DNA from: an uncultured Flavobacteriales bacterium
Lineage (GTDB): Bacteria; Bacteroidota; Bacteroidia; Flavobacteriales; BACL11
Length of the DNA: 25,366 nt
NCBI GenBank assembly: GCA_913047525.1
Contig: CAJWUS010000006.1
Location: 1-25,366 of the forward strand
Direction: 5' to 3'
Made by a program: the position numbers and the translations under genes. Position 1 is the stretch's first letter; each line of letters starts with the position of its first letter. Below the pieces are notes generated by a model. The model was not told where the DNA came from and searched no databases. It saw nothing but the letters and a program-made list of their open reading frames with translations. This document shows positions 8,117 to 15,307 of this stretch, piece by piece.

Positions 8117-9103
8117 CAAATCGAACAAGTCATCCAAATTAGGGGCAAGAATTATTTCTATTCTTCTGTTGGCAGATCTCCCCTCAGGACTTGTATTACT
8201 TTTAAACGGGACATGCTCCCCCCTTCCAGCAGCAGTAAGCTGAGTGGGATTTAAATTAGGGTTGCTCATTAGCACTTTTACCACAGCAGTTGCTCTTAGC
8301 ACACTCAAATCCCAATTGTCTTTTACTGCTGATTTTCCACTCAGTGGAATGCTATCAGTATGTCCTTCTACTAAAATTTCTAAGTCTTTTTGGCCAGCAA
8401 GTGCAGTCCCTAATTTGTTGAGTGCTGAAACTCCTGCTGCACCAACCGCATACTTCCCAGAAGCAAAAAGCAAATCTTCTTCTAAGGACACATACACTTT
8501 TCCATTTTTTTGCACTACTGTTAGCCCACTCCCTTCCAAGCCTATTAATGCTTTAGATATTCTGTGTTTTAGGGCAGTTACCATAGAGTCTTTCTTGTTT
8601 ATAATGGATTCCAATTCTGCAACCCTAACTGAGCGCGCCTCTAATTCTTGCTGTGCTTTTTCAAGGGCTTGCTGTTTTTCGGCCAGTGAATTGGATAGAT
8701 TATTCAAATCATCTTCTTTGGTTAGAAGATCATTTTGTGCTTTTTCTAATTGCTTTAAAAGTGCTTTTGTTTCTTTGGCTTTTTCCGCCATATTCCTAGT
8801 ATTTTTACTTGCCAGCAAATCATAAGCCCTACTTAATTCATCATAAGAATTTTGCAGCAGCACTAATGCCTTTCCATTCTGAATAGAATCATTTCGCATG
8901 GCATCTAATTGTTTTCTGATGTTTGCAATTTCTCCTTCTAACTCCTCTACTTTTTCGCTTAAAGAAATAATTTTTTTATCCTTCTTTACAATTTGTGCTT
9001 TTGCATTATCATACTGAGTATGTAATGCATTGTGCATTTTTGGGGTAACGCATGAAGAAAGAATTAGCAAAATAGAACAAAGAAGAACGATTGTATTTTT
9101 CAT
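8105..9103 (-). CDS. OmpA-family lipoprotein with coiled coil
   Basis: A 332-residue envelope protein. The signal peptide ends in the lipobox ILSSC (Cys18), so it should be lipid-anchored. Residues about 28-180 are a long heptad-rich coiled coil (many E, K, L, A, Q). The C-terminal OmpA domain (about 200-320) shows VEGHTDSIPL, NWDLSVLRATAVV, GRGEHVPF and GRSANRRIEI, the residues that bind meso-diaminopimelate of peptidoglycan in this family. It therefore likely ties a membrane to the cell wall, with the coiled coil as spacer. It ends in acidic DLFDLLEE. It is a single-gene unit with its own promoter, and its 3' end overlaps radA by 12 nt in the convergent direction. Confidence 0.9.
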   Translation of the reverse strand: MKNTIVLLCSILLILSSCVTPKMHNALHTQYDNAKAQIVKKDKKIISLSEKVEELEGEIANIRKQLDAMRNDSIQNGKALVLLQNSYDELSRAYDLLASKNTRNMAEKAKETKALLKQLEKAQNDLLTKEDDLNNLSNSLAEKQQALEKAQQELEARSVRVAELESIINKKDSMVTALKHRISKALIGLEGSGLTVVQKNGKVYVSLEEDLLFASGKYAVGAAGVSALNKLGTALAGQKDLEILVEGHTDSIPLSGKSAVKDNWDLSVLRATAVVKVLMSNPNLNPTQLTAAGRGEHVPFKSNTSPEGRSANRRIEIILAPNLDDLFDLLEE

Positions 9104-9130
9104 GGGGTTCTGATTTTCTTTTTAGATTAT

Positions 9131-9138
9131 CAAAACTA
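9131..9138 (-). promoter_or_regulatory. -7 promoter box of the OmpA lipoprotein gene
   Basis: TAGTTTTG on the minus strand matches TAnnTTTG and lies 27 nt before the ATG at 9103. I see no clear TTTG at the -33 distance. Confidence 0.45.
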
Positions 9139-9206
9139 CAAATACGCTTGCCTTTTTTTTGGGGTAAATTATTTACTTATTAACAGAAAATTGAGAATAA
9201 AAAGGA

Positions 9207-9974
9207 TTAAAAGTCCAACTCTACTAAAACAGGGCAATGGTCGGAATGGAAAGCTTGGCTCAATATTGCCGAACGGCTTAAATGGGCAAGTAAATTTTTA
9301 CTTATCATATTATAGTCAATTCGCCAACCCAAATTTTTAGCTCTTGCATTAGCTCTATAACTCCACCAAGAATAATTATGTGGTTCAGGATTTAAAGAGC
9401 GGAAACTATCTACAAATCCACTTGTAATAAACCCACTCATCCACTCTCTTTCTTCTGGCAGAAAACCAGAGGTGTTTTTATTTCTTTGTGGATTGTGAAT
9501 ATCAATGGCTTTGTGGCAAATATTATAATCCCCTGAAATAATCAGTTTTGGAAAATCTTTTTTTAGTGTATTTATATAAGTTTGAAATTGGTTTAAAAAT
9601 TTTATCTTAAAGGCCTGTCTTAAATCCCCACTGCTTCCAGAAGGGAAGTAAGCACTCATTACTGAAAAGTCATCAAAATCTGCCCTGAGTATTCTCCCTT
9701 CAAAATCAATTTGTTCTATACCGCAACCATATTCTACATGTTGTGGCTTTGTTTTTGTTAGAATTGCCACACCGCTATATCCTTTTTTTTCGGCCGAGTT
9801 CCAAAAGCAGTTATAGCCTAAATCCGTAAAAATGCTCTCATCAAATTGCTCAGAATTGGCTTTTATTTCTTGCAAACAAAGCACATCCGGATTTGTAGCT
9901 TTTAGCCAAGAAGCAAAATCTTTTCTAAGTGCCGCCCGAATCCCGTTTACATTATATGTAAATATTTTTACCAT
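9207..9974 (-). CDS. xth: Exodeoxyribonuclease III
   Basis: A base-excision repair nuclease (AP endonuclease and 3'-exonuclease) of the endonuclease/exonuclease/phosphatase fold, 255 residues, normal for the family. Visible motifs are TYNVNGIRAALRK (N-terminal Asn), LCLQEIKA (metal-binding Glu near residue 36), a YFPSG stretch, SGDYNICHKAIDIHNP (Asp and Asn of the active site, near 148), the WWSYRANAR loop and the C-terminal HSDHCPVLVELDF (catalytic Asp-His). The ATG directly abuts the TAA of the preceding gene (TAAATG), so it is the last gene of a three-gene minus-strand operon with the coiled-coil membrane protein and DUF1844. Confidence 0.96.
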   Translation of the reverse strand: MVKIFTYNVNGIRAALRKDFASWLKATNPDVLCLQEIKANSEQFDESIFTDLGYNCFWNSAEKKGYSGVAILTKTKPQHVEYGCGIEQIDFEGRILRADFDDFSVMSAYFPSGSSGDLRQAFKIKFLNQFQTYINTLKKDFPKLIISGDYNICHKAIDIHNPQRNKNTSGFLPEEREWMSGFITSGFVDSFRSLNPEPHNYSWWSYRANARAKNLGWRIDYNMISKNLLAHLSRSAILSQAFHSDHCPVLVELDF

Positions 9975-10889
9975 TTATTTCAAATAAAATTTGGTTGTTC
10001 CTGCCAAAAACCCATCTATATAAACCTCCGTAATATATTCGCCTTCCTTCAGAGGATTCCTTCTTTTAAAGTCAATACTAAAAGGTAACTCCTTATTTTC
10101 ATATTGGAATTGCTTTGAAATAGAATATTTTAATTCTCCTTGTTCTGTCACAAAATTTTGGGTTCGCCCGCTATTAATAAGTAGTTTTTGGTTTGGGGCG
10201 ATAAATCTCAAGTAGATTGTTTTTGGTCCTTTTTCTGCAATAGGATTATATTCAATATTAAAGGTTGTTCTTATCATTATTACTTTGGATGCTTTGAAAG
10301 TTTCCACTTCTTTTCCACTATTTCTGTATTTTAATGTCTCTACCAAAATATCGCCAACTTCAAGCACAGATCCCTTGTTTACTTTATCGATTAGCTCCTG
10401 ATTTTCTTTATTTAGCTTGTAGTTTTTCCAGTTGATATTCTTGTTTACTTTTATTACGCTATCGTTTTCGTTATGTAATTGCACATTTATAGTATATAAG
10501 GAATCAATATCGGCAAGATAGCGAATAGAAATACTTTTAAGAACCTCCATTTTTTCTTTGGCTATTTTCAAGTCCTCTTTTGTGCGTATTCCAATACGAT
10601 TCAAATTTCTGATTTCAGAAATTTGCGAGCGAATAGCAGAATCTTTTTCTCCTAATTGAATATTTAAATCACCATATTGTTCCAACAAATTATCATGCTC
10701 ATCAATCAAATCATCCAAATCATCACGCAAGGCATTTTTCTCCTCAATAAATTGCATTTTAATTGCTTGTTGTTTCTTTATTTTTTTCTCTTGGACAAAC
10801 AAAAAAACCAATAAGCCAACTACAACAAATAGTAGGATATAAATCCTCTTTCTTTTTGGTTTATTTTCTGGCAAATTACTTTGCTCCAT
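9975..10889 (-). CDS. Single-pass membrane protein with coiled coil, function unknown
   Basis: I do not recognise a characterised family. The start chosen is the ATG at 10889, three bases inside a possible TTG, giving 304 residues. The N-terminus is basic (PKRKR), followed by one membrane segment (about residues 18-37, IYILLFVVVGLLVFLFV). Residues about 38-175 are a charged coiled coil. The last 110 residues (from about 185) look like a beta-rich domain with IMIRTTFNIEYNPIAEKGPKT-like strands and end in GTTKFYLK. Proteins of this shape in Flavobacteriia are sometimes labelled chromosome-partitioning protein, which nothing here supports. It lies between DUF1844 (gap 3 nt) and exonuclease III (gap 0), so it is co-transcribed. 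Confidence 0.85.
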   Translation of the reverse strand: MEQSNLPENKPKRKRIYILLFVVVGLLVFLFVQEKKIKKQQAIKMQFIEEKNALRDDLDDLIDEHDNLLEQYGDLNIQLGEKDSAIRSQISEIRNLNRIGIRTKEDLKIAKEKMEVLKSISIRYLADIDSLYTINVQLHNENDSVIKVNKNINWKNYKLNKENQELIDKVNKGSVLEVGDILVETLKYRNSGKEVETFKASKVIMIRTTFNIEYNPIAEKGPKTIYLRFIAPNQKLLINSGRTQNFVTEQGELKYSISKQFQYENKELPFSIDFKRRNPLKEGEYITEVYIDGFLAGTTKFYLK

Positions 10890-10892
10890 CAA

Positions 10893-11222
10893 CTACTTTT
10901 TTTTCTTTTTTGGTTTTTTCTTTATGACTTTTGGTTTTTCTTCCTTTTTTTTCTCCTTCTCTTTTTCAGAGGTTTTGCTTTTTTCATCCACATAATTGAG
11001 GCGTAATTCAGAAAGCATACCATCCAAAACTTTTTCCATTTCTTCTGAAATATTGCCTTTTGTTTTTTCTTTTAGCATAGCCATAAGGTCAATGGTTTGG
11101 CTTACATATTCCAGATTGCGATTAAGCTGACCTGATGGGTCGGCAATTTTGCCTAGCCCTTGCATTGCAGATGTATGAAACATATACAATAGCTGCATAA
11201 ATAACTGATCGTTTTTTTCCAT
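10893..11222 (-). CDS. DUF1844 domain protein with lysine-rich tail
   Basis: A small cytosolic protein of 109 residues. The first 75 match the DUF1844 pattern: LFMQLLYMFHTSAMQGLGKI, a DPSGQLNRNLE stretch, then QTIDLMAMLKEKTKGN and a closing LSELRLNYVDE. The family has no known biochemical role. The last 30 residues are almost only Lys, Glu and Pro and end in a run of lysines, which could contact nucleic acid or acidic partners; this is inference. It is the first gene of the operon with the coiled-coil membrane protein and exonuclease III, and follows the tRNA and its terminator on the same strand. Confidence 0.85.
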   Translation of the reverse strand: MEKNDQLFMQLLYMFHTSAMQGLGKIADPSGQLNRNLEYVSQTIDLMAMLKEKTKGNISEEMEKVLDGMLSELRLNYVDEKSKTSEKEKEKKKEEKPKVIKKKPKKKKK

Positions 11223-11249
11223 TAGTTTTTGGTTTTAAAATTAAACATC

Positions 11250-11257
11250 CAAAAATA
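11250..11257 (-). promoter_or_regulatory. -7 promoter box of the DUF1844 operon
   Basis: TATTTTTG on the minus strand matches TAnnTTTG, 27 nt before the ATG at 11222 and just past the tRNA terminator. The -33 position is T-rich without a clear TTTG. Confidence 0.45.
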
Positions 11258-11274
11258 CAATTTATTGCGTATAA

Positions 11275-11298
11275 AAAAACCACCAAAGGGTGGTTTTT
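11275..11298 (-). terminator. Rho-independent terminator after the CAU tRNA
   Basis: A hairpin with CCACC (11280-11284) paired to GGTGG (11289-11293) and a 4-nt loop, extended by five A-T pairs on each side. On the minus strand it ends in a T run. It begins a few bases after the tRNA 3' end, so it separates the tRNA from the DUF1844 operon. Confidence 0.8.
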
Positions 11299-11299
11299 G

Positions 11300-11373
11300 T
11301 GGGCCCAGCAGGGCTTGAACCTGCGACCCCTTGATTATGAGTCAAGTGCTCTAACCAGCTGAGCTATGGGCCC
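11300..11373 (-). tRNA. tRNA with CAU anticodon, probably tRNA-Ile2 (lysidine type)
   Basis: A full 74-nt cloverleaf on the minus strand: acceptor GGGCCCA/TGGGCCC, D arm, anticodon stem CTTGA/TCAAG with loop CTCATAA (anticodon CAT), T arm GCAGG/CCTGC with loop TTCAAGC, discriminator A. CCA is not encoded. CAU can be Met or the isoleucine tRNA whose C34 is turned into lysidine by TilS. The acceptor stem has C4-G69 and C5-G68, which as I recall are the TilS recognition pairs in E. coli, so Ile2 is favoured over elongator Met. The initiator is excluded because it lacks the G-C-rich anticodon stem and has a normal first base pair. Confidence 0.9.
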
Positions 11374-11391
11374 CTTTTAAAAAAGCAACTG

Positions 11392-11399
11392 CAAAACTA
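11392..11399 (-). promoter_or_regulatory. -7 promoter box of the CAU tRNA
   Basis: TAGTTTTG on the minus strand matches TAnnTTTG and ends 18 nt before the mature 5' end of the tRNA, leaving a short 5' leader for RNase P. Confidence 0.55.
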
Positions 11400-11433
11400 T
11401 TAAAATTGTTGTATTATTTAGCAGATTTGTAAA

Positions 11434-12054
11434 ATGAAAAACTGCAAAGCTGTAATTTTTGATTTAGGGGGTGTACTCCTAAATATTGACTACCTCCTTA
11501 CCGTAGTAGCTTTTAATGAATTGGGAGTGGAGAATGCTGATTTGTTTTATTCTAAAAAAATACAAAACCCAATTTTTGATAAAATTGAAGTAGGTGCAAT
11601 TACCCCAAAAGAATTTTTGGATGCTCTACAAAAGGAGTGCAAAAATGCAAGTATAGATCAAGTAGAAAATGCTTGGAATTCCATGCTACTTGATTTGCCT
11701 GAAAATAGATTGGACTACATTAAAAAACTGAAAAATAATTACCAAATATTTTTGCTAAGCAACACCAATGAAATTCATATAACTGCTTTTAAAAACAAAA
11801 TAGGAACAGAAAAATGGAAAGTGTTTTCTTCTGTTTTTGACAAAATATATCTCTCGCATGAAATAGGGTTTAGGAAACCTGGTGAAGGAGCTTTTCAAAT
11901 TATATTGGAAGAAAATAAATTAAACCCGAATGAAGTTTTCTTTATTGACGATTCTCCTCAGCATATTAAGGCTGCTAAAAATTTAGGGCTCAATTGTTAT
12001 TATTTAAAGAAAGGGGAAGATATTGCTACTGTTTTTCCTGACACAATTCAATAA
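11434..12054 (+). CDS. HAD-superfamily hydrolase (subfamily IA phosphatase-like)
   Basis: A 206-residue cytosolic HAD hydrolase. Motif I is IFDLGGVLLNID (nucleophile Asp10; the acid/base position is Gly12, as in HAD-IA members with a DLGGV motif). Motif II is LLSNTNEIH near residue 109, motif III the Lys of FRKPGEGAF, and motif IV FFIDDSPQHIKAA near 171. A helical cap lies between residues 15 and 90. The DLGGV form, lacking the second Asp, is common in this subgroup (YihX-like), where sugar phosphates such as glucose-1-phosphate are substrates; the substrate here is not known. It stands alone on the plus strand, and its last 29 bases overlap the convergent epimerase gene. Confidence 0.9.
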   Translation: MKNCKAVIFDLGGVLLNIDYLLTVVAFNELGVENADLFYSKKIQNPIFDKIEVGAITPKEFLDALQKECKNASIDQVENAWNSMLLDLPENRLDYIKKLKNNYQIFLLSNTNEIHITAFKNKIGTEKWKVFSSVFDKIYLSHEIGFRKPGEGAFQIILEENKLNPNEVFFIDDSPQHIKAAKNLGLNCYYLKKGEDIATVFPDTIQ

Positions 12055-12427
12055 GCACACCAGAGGTGTCTTTTGGGTGCAAAAAGCAAATTAGTTTGTT
12101 GTCGGCACCAACTTTTGGTCTATCGTTTAAAAGGCGAATGCCTTCTTTTTTAAGGCGTTCCATTTCTTTTTCAATATCATCCACTGTAAAAGCAATATGG
12201 TGCATCCCCTCTCTATTTTTATCTAAAAATTTTGCAATGGGGCTTTCGGAATTTGTAGCTGAGACTAATTCCATATTGCTATCTCCTACTTTAAAAAATG
12301 TAGTTATCACGCTTTCTGAAATAACTTCTTCTGTTTTGTAAGCGCTTTGACCAAAAATAGTAGAAAATATTTTTTCTGCTTTTGCCATATCTTTCACAGC
12401 AATACCAATATGTTCAATTTTTTTCAT
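12026..12427 (-). CDS. mce: Methylmalonyl-CoA epimerase
   Basis: A 133-residue protein of the vicinal-oxygen-chelate fold that interconverts (2R)- and (2S)-methylmalonyl-CoA, linking propionyl-CoA and succinyl-CoA metabolism. Motifs fit the family: KIEHIGIAVKDM at the start (metal His), MELVSATNSESPI, GMHHIAFTVDDI (second His) and SGVLIELCQ at the end (metal Glu). Two babbb modules give the normal length. It lies 13 nt after the porP/sprF-like gene on the same strand, so it is probably the last gene of that operon, although its function is unrelated. The 3' end overlaps the HAD hydrolase by 29 nt tail-to-tail. Confidence 0.92.
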   Translation of the reverse strand: MKKIEHIGIAVKDMAKAEKIFSTIFGQSAYKTEEVISESVITTFFKVGDSNMELVSATNSESPIAKFLDKNREGMHHIAFTVDDIEKEMERLKKEGIRLLNDRPKVGADNKLICFLHPKDTSGVLIELCQEKQ

Positions 12428-12440
12428 TTAAGGCAATTCT

Positions 12441-13361
12441 TTAATAGGTCCAGAAACTGATATGCCTTTGGCTAAGAATAGAAGGAACTTTAAAGGAAAT
12501 GGAAAGTTCATGTGTGCCATTTTGATAGGAATTAATGGCTTTAAAATAATGATCGTAAGCATAAGCAATATGCATTTCCCCGGCTCTAAAACCAATAACT
12601 GCTGAAAGAGAACCATTTGTTCTCACGCTCAAGCCGGTCCAGAAAGCATCCTGGAAAAATACTCTGGCTGAAAAATCGTATTGGGATTTGGTGTTTTCTG
12701 TTTTTCGGATTAGTATAGATTGCCCAAAGTGAATATCTCTATTGAATTCGTATCTATAACCTAACATCCCCATATAATTTCTATGCAAATAATTGGTGCT
12801 AAATCCCTCTCCTGCTTCTTTGTTAAAGTTGGATTGTAGCATATTCAAGACAGAATATCCAGCATAAAAATTCTTGCCATATAAATACAGGCCAGAAGAA
12901 GCATCTGCTAAAAATCGGCTGAAAGAATTCCCTGAAAAAGCGGGATCATCTCCAGGAGGAAGATTCCCAGCTTCTAAATCCAAAGCATAATACATTGCTT
13001 TTGCCCCAATACCAAAAGATAAATTCAGCCTATCTGGGTCAAGGGGAACATGGTAAGCATAATCCAACTCGAAAACACTGCTTCCAGTTTGACCGGTTTG
13101 GTCGTGATACAAACTTCCGCCCATTCCGGAACGATTATTAAGCGCCCCATGATAGCTGATATTTGCAGTAAGTGGAGCACCCGAAAACCCAAGCCACTGT
13201 TGGCGAGTTATAATTACAAAAGGATTGTAAGCCTTACTCCCTGCAACTGCAGGATTATAAGCTAGTTCATTCACAAAATACTGGGAATAAACAGGGCTTT
13301 GTTGTGCAAATAGAAGCTGTGAAAATCCTACAAAAATCGCTATGACTAAAAGTTTTTTCAT
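12441..13361 (-). CDS. PorP/SprF family type IX secretion outer-membrane protein
   Basis: A 306-residue predicted outer-membrane beta-barrel with a Sec signal peptide (cleavage near LLFAQQS). The mature start, QSPVYSQYFVNELAYNPAVAGS, is the hallmark of the PorP/SprF family, followed by RQQWLGFSGAP, GMGGSLYHDQTG and GIGAKAMYY barrel strands. SprF is needed for secretion and attachment of SprB in Flavobacterium johnsoniae, and family members usually sit beside a protein with a type B type IX C-terminal domain. That is the case here: the upstream SprB-repeat gene ends directly at this ATG (TAAATG). The C-terminus after GTHELSISFK is a little unusual but I cannot show a frameshift. Confidence 0.93.
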   Translation of the reverse strand: MKKLLVIAIFVGFSQLLFAQQSPVYSQYFVNELAYNPAVAGSKAYNPFVIITRQQWLGFSGAPLTANISYHGALNNRSGMGGSLYHDQTGQTGSSVFELDYAYHVPLDPDRLNLSFGIGAKAMYYALDLEAGNLPPGDDPAFSGNSFSRFLADASSGLYLYGKNFYAGYSVLNMLQSNFNKEAGEGFSTNYLHRNYMGMLGYRYEFNRDIHFGQSILIRKTENTKSQYDFSARVFFQDAFWTGLSVRTNGSLSAVIGFRAGEMHIAYAYDHYFKAINSYQNGTHELSISFKVPSILSQRHISFWTY

Positions 13362-14420
13362 TTATCTGACAATGGTTACTGTTCCAGTAAAAGGAGGATC
13401 TCCATTCTCCAAATCAATGATATAATAATAAGTAGCGGAAGGCAATCTTTTCCCATCTACTTTTCCGTTAAATGCGTCTTTCAAAGTATTTTTGTACTCC
13501 CTACGCCTATACACCCTGTCACCAGATCTGTTGTACACCTCAACCAAGGCCTCAGGATAAAACTCAATATTTTTTATTTGCCAAAAATCATGATTGGAAT
13601 CTTCATTTGGCGAAAAAGCAGAATATACCTTCAAGCATATTTTCGGATTATGAATTACAGTTGCGGTATCTTGCAAAATACAGCCCATTTCATCTATAAT
13701 TTCTACTGCATAAGTGCCTTCCAACAATTCGCCCAAAATAGATGTGTTTGCTTTATCCAAATCAATGATATTATTGGGCCAATAAAAATCATAGGGGGGC
13801 GTTCCGCCTGTTGCAAAAGCTTGAATAGAACCAGTATTATCATCCTTACAATCGGCATCCGCAATACTCATAAAAACTTGTAAGGCGGGAGGAATGCTAA
13901 CAGTTAAATAGCCCCAACCATCACATCCGTTTGCATCTGTGACATTTAATCCATACCAACCAGGAATTAACCCTTGAATTGATGCAGTTGTGATTCCTCC
14001 TATTGACCAACTATAAGTATAAGGAGGCGTGCCGCCATAAACTAAGGTGCTCACATCTGCTGAATCTCCTGTTTCACATAAGCCGGAAAGGGTAAATTCT
14101 GCAGTAATTTGCAAAGGCTGATGAATGGTATAATTAAAACTATCGATACAGGAAGTGCTAGCATCATTCACTATTAGCTTATAATCACCTGCTAAAAGAC
14201 CAGATATATCTTCAACAATGGAAGAAAACCCCAAAGGGCCAGTCCAGAAATAAGTAGTTGTAGCAGGGCTTGATGCAACATCTACTGTGATAGCTCCAGT
14301 ATTATCTCCAAAACAATCAATATGAGTGGCTTCATCTAAGTTTATAGTGCATTGCGCCATAATTATAGATGGGAGAAAGGTGAAAACTACTACTATTATG
14401 GTTTTAAATTTGCTAATCAT
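13362..14420 (-). CDS. Secreted SprB-repeat protein with gliding-motility (type B) C-terminal domain
   Basis: A 352-residue cell-surface protein. A Sec signal ends near IIMAQC. Then come three SprB-type repeats, each with a DCFGDNTGAI- or GGTPPYTYSW-like core (about residues 30-105, 105-180, 180-258). From about residue 265 the gliding motility-associated C-terminal domain follows: AFSPNEDSNHDFWQI, then VEVYNRSGDRVYRRREYKN and ATYYYIIDLENG, ending TGTVTIVR. This is the type B sorting signal of the type IX secretion system. It is short compared with SprB itself (thousands of residues). The next gene is its probable dedicated PorP/SprF partner. It may be an adhesin; the ligand is not known. Confidence 0.92.
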   Translation of the reverse strand: MISKFKTIIVVVFTFLPSIIMAQCTINLDEATHIDCFGDNTGAITVDVASSPATTTYFWTGPLGFSSIVEDISGLLAGDYKLIVNDASTSCIDSFNYTIHQPLQITAEFTLSGLCETGDSADVSTLVYGGTPPYTYSWSIGGITTASIQGLIPGWYGLNVTDANGCDGWGYLTVSIPPALQVFMSIADADCKDDNTGSIQAFATGGTPPYDFYWPNNIIDLDKANTSILGELLEGTYAVEIIDEMGCILQDTATVIHNPKICLKVYSAFSPNEDSNHDFWQIKNIEFYPEALVEVYNRSGDRVYRRREYKNTLKDAFNGKVDGKRLPSATYYYIIDLENGDPPFTGTVTIVR

Positions 14421-14438
14421 TTATTAAAAATTCAGTCG

Positions 14439-14446
14439 CAAATTTA
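14439..14446 (-). promoter_or_regulatory. -7 promoter box of the SprB-like/PorP/mce operon
   Basis: TAAATTTG on the minus strand matches TAnnTTTG and lies 18 nt before the ATG at 14420. No clear TTTG is visible at -33. Confidence 0.5.
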
Positions 14447-14496
14447 ACATTTATTAAATTAATAGGAGAAGATGCTAATTTTTTAATGTTTTGCAT

Positions 14497-14527
14497 TTTG
14501 ACAATTTGTTAATTGTGTGTATGTTTG
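14497..14527 (+). promoter_or_regulatory. Full Bacteroidota promoter of the TPR gene
   Basis: TTTG (14497-14500), 19-nt spacer, TATGTTTG (14520-14527): both elements of the Bacteroidota sigma consensus with the ideal spacing. The expected start of transcription is near 14533. This excludes the TTG at 14491 as start codon and supports the ATG at 14551. Confidence 0.7.
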
Positions 14528-14550
14528 GTAAGAATTTCAATCTTAAAATT

Positions 14551-15009
14551 ATGAAAAAACTACTACTCATATTACTTTGCTTGCCAATAATTGGGTTTGG
14601 GCAAACTGCTTACGATTATTATATACAAGGAATTGAATATCAAGATTTAGGAGAATATCAATTAGCAATAAATAATTACACAAAAGCGATTAATGAATAC
14701 CCTGATTATGCTCCTGCATATTACAACAGAGGGATTACATATAATAAGTTAGGAAAATATGAAGACGCTATAGCTGATTTCACAAGAGCTATTTGTGTAG
14801 GACTGCATTTTGAAATTGCTAATAATGAGTTAGGAAACTATGAACATGCCATAGCTGATTACACAAGAGATATTGGAATAGACCCTACTGCTTATGCATA
14901 TTTAAACAGAGGAATTGCTAAATGGTATTTAAAATTACCTTATTGTAGTGATTTTAAGCAAGCTTGTGATTTAGGTCTTTGTGATAATTACAATGATTTG
15001 TGTAAGTAA
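14551..15009 (+). CDS. Small secreted TPR-repeat protein
   Basis: A 152-residue protein with a Sec signal peptide (MKKLLLILLCLPIIGFGQ), then tetratricopeptide repeats. Units begin near residues 20 and 54 (NRGITYNKLGKYEDAIADFTRA), followed by a shortened unit (NNELGNYEHAIADYTRD) and a last one (YLNRGIAKWYL). The chain closes with a Cys-rich CSDFKQACDLG end that I know from other Bacteroidota TPR proteins. The middle repeat is only 27 codons from its predecessor instead of 34. TPR domains bind protein partners; the partner is unknown. It is a single-gene unit with a strong promoter. The ATG at 14551 is chosen because of that promoter and the signal peptide. Confidence 0.85.
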   Translation: MKKLLLILLCLPIIGFGQTAYDYYIQGIEYQDLGEYQLAINNYTKAINEYPDYAPAYYNRGITYNKLGKYEDAIADFTRAICVGLHFEIANNELGNYEHAIADYTRDIGIDPTAYAYLNRGIAKWYLKLPYCSDFKQACDLGLCDNYNDLCK

Positions 15010-15144
15010 TGCCATTTAAGAAAGGAAGGGGGCGGCATATATCTTAAAACACTCTTTTTCCTATAATCGTTGATGTACAAACGCTCGTAATTTTACACAA
15101 TTGGATATATAGGTAATAGTGTCCTACTATCTGTCCTGTTAAAA

Positions 15145-15178
15145 CAAAAAACCCCTATAATCACTAGATTACAAGGGG
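15145..15178 (-). terminator. Rho-independent terminator after tRNA-Cys
   Basis: On the minus strand a stem starting with CCCCT pairs with AGGGG, continues after a small internal loop as TAATC/GATTA around a TAGT loop, and is followed by a T run. It begins about 10 nt after the tRNA 3' end. It could also stop transcripts coming from the TPR gene on the plus strand. Confidence 0.72.
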
Positions 15179-15188
15179 CTTTTCTTTG

Positions 15189-15259
15189 AGGTCTCGAGCG
15201 GATTCGAACCGCTGTAGATGCTTTTGCAGAGCACTGCCTAGCCGCTCGGCCACGAGACC
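15189..15259 (-). tRNA. tRNA-Cys (GCA)
   Basis: A 71-nt cloverleaf on the minus strand: acceptor GGTCTCG/CGAGACC, anticodon stem GTGCT/AGCAT with loop CTGCAAA (anticodon GCA), T loop TTCGAAT, and discriminator U, the main identity base for cysteine. CCA is not encoded. It reads the same way as the upstream folB and is followed by a hairpin terminator. Confidence 0.95.
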
Positions 15260-15276
15260 CTATTTTTAAAGGAATG

Positions 15277-15307
15277 CAAATTTAATCAATTATCTCATTC
15301 TTGCAAG
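15277..15307 (-). promoter_or_regulatory. Promoter of tRNA-Cys inside the folB 3' end
   Basis: TAAATTTG (15277-15284, minus strand) matches TAnnTTTG and has CTTG (15304-15307) 19 nt upstream as the -33 element. The -33 element lies in the last codons of folB. The -7 box ends about 17 nt before the mature tRNA. Confidence 0.62.

Noticed and set aside
8244..8825. 193-codon frame on the plus strand opposite the OmpA lipoprotein gene
   Set aside because: The minus-strand gene has lipobox, coiled coil and OmpA motifs; the opposite frame has only low-complexity Ser/Phe/Leu sequence.
12428..12616. A +1 frame under the PorP/SprF 3' end that might be a frameshifted true C-terminus
   Set aside because: The in-frame end keeps the barrel strand GTHELSISFK and has a proper stop; the alternative frame has no clearly better family match that I can show.
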